Shown: positions 61,912 through 64,000 of the stretch, in pieces
Layout: the number at the start of each line of letters is the position of its first letter
Numbering within the stretch: position 1 is the stretch's first letter
Source of the DNA: Clostridia bacterium
GTDB lineage: Bacteria; Bacillota; Clostridia; Oscillospirales; Acutalibacteraceae
Length of the DNA stretch: 64,000 nt
NCBI GenBank assembly: GCA_017440965.1
Contig: JAFSGH010000071.1
Span: 1 to 64,000, forward strand
Direction: 5' to 3'
The notes under the pieces: model-generated
Seen by the model: only the letters and a program-made list of their open reading frames with translations
Databases searched by the model: none
What the model was told of the DNA's origin: nothing
Translations under genes and position numbers: made by a program

Positions 61912-62688
61912 ATGGCTTATACTGTTTTACTTAATAACATGATAAACGAAAGCGGTTTATCAGTTAAAGAAATCGCAAAAAGATGTAATCAGTACGGTGT
62001 AAAAATTACGGCTTCATATATAAGCACATTAAAAAATGATACAAATAACCGCACTCCGTCGGACGAGGTATCAAGAGCAATTGCTAAAGCCTGTAATTTT
62101 GAGGATGAAAATGCACTTATTCTTGAAGCATATATAGACAATGCCCCCGAGGAATTTAAAGGAGTAATTGACTTCATCAGAGACACTACTTTATATACTG
62201 TTTTCGGCTTGTTTGAAAATAGTTTTCCGAAAGAAATTATCGATAAAGCAAAAGAAGATTTTAAAGCAATGCCCCTATACAAAATAGTACAAATGATGAA
62301 CCAAGATAGAAATAGAATAATTGAAAAAGGCTTCGGAGTAATGAATTATACATCAATTTCAACAGATGATGAATTAACAATAAAACAAGAAATTTCAACT
62401 CTGCCATTTTTTGATGTTGATGATGATTCAATGTTTCCAATATTACCTAAAGGAAGTAAAGTATCATTAGAGCATTATGAAATAAAAGCAATAAAAGACG
62501 GCGATATTGTAGCACTCGGAGAAAAAGAAACCAAAAATATATACTACAGAAAAATTGCTTTTTTGGATGATGAACACACAAAATTTATGTTATATCCGCT
62601 AAATACAAACTATCCAACAGAAAAATTATCAATTACTGATGTTATCATTATCGGAAAAGTTAAAAATGTTACAACAGAACTAAAATAA
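61912..62688 (+). CDS. XRE-type repressor with S24/LexA-like C-terminal domain
   Basis: A 258-residue regulator. N-terminal helix-turn-helix (about 8-60, SGLSVKEIAKRCNQYG and ITASYISTLKN), a middle helical linker, and a C-terminal LexA/CI-like beta domain with FDVDDDSMFPIL (Ser of the catalytic dyad about 178) and YYRKIAF (Lys about 215). I see no Ala-Gly or Cys-Gly cleavage bond in the hinge, so self-cleavage is uncertain. Divergent from rep-xis-int, it probably keeps the element silent. ATG 61912 has GAGGTG seven bases upstream. Confidence 0.88.
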   Translation: MAYTVLLNNMINESGLSVKEIAKRCNQYGVKITASYISTLKNDTNNRTPSDEVSRAIAKACNFEDENALILEAYIDNAPEEFKGVIDFIRDTTLYTVFGLFENSFPKEIIDKAKEDFKAMPLYKIVQMMNQDRNRIIEKGFGVMNYTSISTDDELTIKQEISTLPFFDVDDDSMFPILPKGSKVSLEHYEIKAIKDGDIVALGEKETKNIYYRKIAFLDDEHTKFMLYPLNTNYPTEKLSITDVIIIGKVKNVTTELK

Positions 62689-62740
62689 AAAAAGATTTTT
62701 ACTTGAGAGCGTCAACCGATAGTTTTTATCAGAATATCCG

Positions 62741-62799
62741 CAGTTTACAACATTTTTTTGTGGAACAGCAAGTTTCCCACAAAAAAACATTGAAAACTG
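62741..62799. repeat. large imperfect inverted repeat, candidate single-strand origin
   Basis: CAGTTTACAACATTTTTTTG plus TGG pairs with CCACAAAAAAACATTGAAAACTG reversed, about 23 base pairs with two mismatched spots around a 13-base loop. Rolling-circle replicons need such a structure for lagging-strand priming; this role is inference. Confidence 0.5.
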
Positions 62800-62855
62800 C
62801 TACTGCTTCGAAGTGCTTCGCACTGCTACGCAGTTTAAACATTCCTATCCTGAAA

Positions 62856-62902
62856 AAAGGGGAGAAAAAGACAAAATGCCTTTTCTCTCCCCTTTTTTTG
62901 AT
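62856..62902 (+). terminator. terminator downstream of the repressor gene
   Basis: AAAAGGGGAGAAAA pairs with TTTTCTCTCCCCTTTT, with T runs. Confidence 0.8.
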
Positions 62903-63142
62903 TAAACTATAGGTTGACTGCAATAATCAGACTTACTGCAAAATTTTAACTTTTCTACATCAAAATATACTTTGCTAATTTTTTGTAATGATAGGTTCAA
63001 TTTATTTCTAACATTTTTTCTAACATAATATAAAAACACATAAAAATATTTTTGTTTACGAATAAAAGATAACTTCTAAAATCCCAACAATATCAATGTT
63101 TGTCAAGATTTAATAAACTCTAATAATGAATAGAATTTCACA

Positions 63143-63190
63143 TTCGGGACCAAGAGGTCGTGGGTTCGAATCCCGTCACTCCGACCATAG
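63143..63190. repeat. right attachment repeat (48 bp), displaced tRNA-Pro 3' end
   Basis: Identical to 59094-59141. The bases before it differ from a tRNA 5' half, so this is the orphaned 3' end of the original tRNA-Pro gene. Confidence 0.93.
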
Positions 63191-63228
63191 TGAGTATTCA
63201 TAACACAAGTGAATACTCACTTTTCTTT
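63190..63228 (+). terminator. original terminator of tRNA-Pro, now after the orphan 3' end
   Basis: GTGAGTATTCA pairs with TGAATACTCAC, followed by TTTTC. Confidence 0.8.
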
Positions 63229-63258
63229 TTTACATTTCCTCTAAGTTTAAATTGTTAT

Positions 63259-63288
63259 GTATCGAGCAGGTTTTGAGCCTGCTCTTTT
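63259..63288 (+). terminator. second plus-strand terminator facing the recombinase gene
   Basis: GAGCAGG pairs with CCTGCTC around TTTTGAG, then TTTTTT. Confidence 0.75.
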
Positions 63289-63291
63289 TTG

Positions 63292-64000
63292 TTATGCCGT
63301 GAGGTATTCAACGGCTACACCTTGTCTTGCTTCAAGGACTATATTCTCCTCTTTAACAGGATTTTCAATAACGCCGATAAAGCGGTAGTGTATTACAATC
63401 CTCTGTGTTTTGTTCTTTCCCTTGCCCTCAATAGAATGGACTTCAATTTTTTCAATCAGTTCGTTTAAGAGTGCAGGTGTTAGTGTTTCCATCTGCATAA
63501 ACTTACGAACCGCCAATGTGAATTGCTCTTTGCTTGTTCGCAGGTTTTCTATCTCTGAAAGCTCTTCTTGGTATTGCCTGATTTTTAGTTTCAGCTCGTC
63601 ACGCTCTGTTTCATACTTCTGTGAGAGCTGCATAAAGCTTTCCTCATTGACAATACCGTTGATGTGCTTTTCAAAGAGCTTTTCATACATCACAGCAATC
63701 TCTTTGGTTCTTGCAACAGATTTATCAATACTGCTTTCAAGAAACTTCTGCTGATTGAGTATGCTTTTGTTGGTCTTTGCTTCAAGAATATCGGCAAACG
63801 CTTCTTCATCTTCAATGAGAAAGCTTGCAAGACTTCTGAGCTCAAGCATCACAATCTGTTCCAAGGAATCAGCTCTGACATAATGTGTGCCCTCACAAGT
63901 GCCTCTGCGACCTTTGTAATTGGAACACATAAAATACTTGATGTCAGTATTCGGATGATTTACATTGAACCATAAAGGACTTCCGCAATCGGCACAGTAT
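63292..64000 (-). CDS. large serine recombinase, C-terminal part only
   Basis: The last 235 residues of a recombinase that continues past the window. It has a zinc beta-ribbon (YCADCGSPLW, then MCSNYKGRRGTCEGTHYVR: four Cys in the CxxC...CxnC arrangement), a coiled coil (about residues 85-155 of the visible part), and a C-terminal module ending HYRFIGVIENPVKEENIVLE that resembles DUF4368. This build is typical of TnpX/Tn5397-type recombinases of clostridial conjugative transposons. The catalytic Ser domain lies beyond base 64000. It suggests a second mobile element to the right. Confidence 0.88.
   Translation of the reverse strand, partial: YCADCGSPLWFNVNHPNTDIKYFMCSNYKGRRGTCEGTHYVRADSLEQIVMLELRSLASFLIEDEEAFADILEAKTNKSILNQQKFLESSIDKSVARTKEIAVMYEKLFEKHINGIVNEESFMQLSQKYETERDELKLKIRQYQEELSEIENLRTSKEQFTLAVRKFMQMETLTPALLNELIEKIEVHSIEGKGKNKTQRIVIHYRFIGVIENPVKEENIVLEARQGVAVEYLTA

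Larger units (their letters stand above)
62689..63142. other. non-coding right part of the element
   Basis: No convincing gene. It contains a 59-base imperfect inverted repeat (62741-62799), several TTCG-type small hairpins (62805-62835), a terminator (62856-62902) and an A+T-rich tail to the right attachment repeat. Confidence 0.6.
59094..63190. mobile_element. integrated CRESS-type replicon of about 4 kb in tRNA-Pro
   Basis: Bounded by 48-bp direct repeats; the excised circle would be 4049 bp. Gene content: tyrosine integrase, HTH excisionase-like protein and CRESS-type Rep on the minus strand; S24-type repressor on the plus strand. A stem-loop with TAGTATTAC in its loop lies upstream of rep. 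No capsid, packaging, conjugation or obvious cargo gene is seen. Composition is visibly richer in A+T than the flanks. The layout fits an integrative plasmid or satellite-like element related to bacterial plasmids that encode Rep proteins like those of eukaryotic CRESS-DNA viruses. Confidence 0.92.

Noticed and set aside
62703..62912. Possible 69-codon gene downstream of the repressor
   Set aside because: It runs through a large inverted repeat and a terminator and lacks a ribosome binding site.
59094..63190. Prophage interpretation of the element
   Set aside because: No capsid, packaging, tail or lysis gene; only integration, control and replication functions are present.

Overview
The window reads as the chromosome of an anaerobic, low-to-mid G+C Firmicute of class Clostridia, most likely a gut or rumen Oscillospiraceae/Ruminococcus-type organism. 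The grounds are Gram-positive ribosome binding sites, TTG starts on housekeeping genes, a T-box in front of pheST, IreB, ECF vitamin-transporter genes, BlaI-type regulation and a glycan-degrading gene set. This placement is inference from gene content, not from a marker-gene comparison.

Layout. 1-2.1 kb: the 5' part of an amino-acid-adenylation-type AMP-ligase gene runs off the left edge, divergent from a secreted GH16 glucanase. 2.1-3.4 kb: tRNA-Arg(TCT) and tRNA-Gly(TCC), a partial duplication of the tRNA-Arg 3' end, and an array of small hairpins separated by GATATAC/GATATGC-like spacers. 3.4-16.1 kb: a tightly packed 13-gene minus-strand operon (ruvC-ruvA-ruvB-glmM-methyltransferase-ecfA1-ecfA2-ecfT-truA-beta-propeller protein-cvpA-pgsA-clpE). 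16.2-25.6 kb: a second minus-strand operon (mreB-recD2-valS-folC-PP2C-like membrane protein-small protein). 25.8-35.8 kb: carbohydrate and cell-surface genes (two alpha/beta hydrolases, an SH3 protein, a GH92 mannosidase, PRPP synthetase, a membrane acyltransferase, a GH13 alpha-glucosidase and a HAD phosphatase). 35.9-40.4 kb: T-box-pheS-pheT, then ireB and a companion gene. 40.6-45.1 kb: a hexuronate operon (TIM-barrel isomerase/epimerase, kdgK, uxuA, SDR fructuronate reductase, kdgA). 45.3-52.4 kb: a lipoprotein, a two-gene ABC exporter, and a BlaI/M56 sensor pair with two visible BlaI-type operators. 52.6-58.9 kb: a three-gene operon headed by a 1375-residue fusion enzyme (adenylation-carrier-thioester reductase-iron alcohol dehydrogenase), and a second TIM-barrel gene.

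59.06-63.19 kb holds the most striking object. It is a compact element of about 4 kb integrated in tRNA-Pro(CGG) and bounded by 48-bp direct repeats. It encodes a tyrosine integrase, a 58-residue HTH excisionase-like protein, an S24-type repressor, and a replication initiator with the motif order of CRESS-DNA virus Rep proteins (HUH nickase plus superfamily 3 helicase). Just upstream of rep is an 8-bp stem-loop whose loop, read on the rep strand, contains TAGTATTAC. That is the nonanucleotide form found at circovirus/geminivirus-type rolling-circle origins. Beyond the right repeat, the C-terminal part of a large serine recombinase begins, so a second mobile element probably continues past the window.

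The two best candidates for an undescribed system are the integrated CRESS-type replicon with its virus-like origin, and the single-chain carboxylic-acid-to-alcohol reductase fused to an iron alcohol dehydrogenase with its membrane hydrolase partner.
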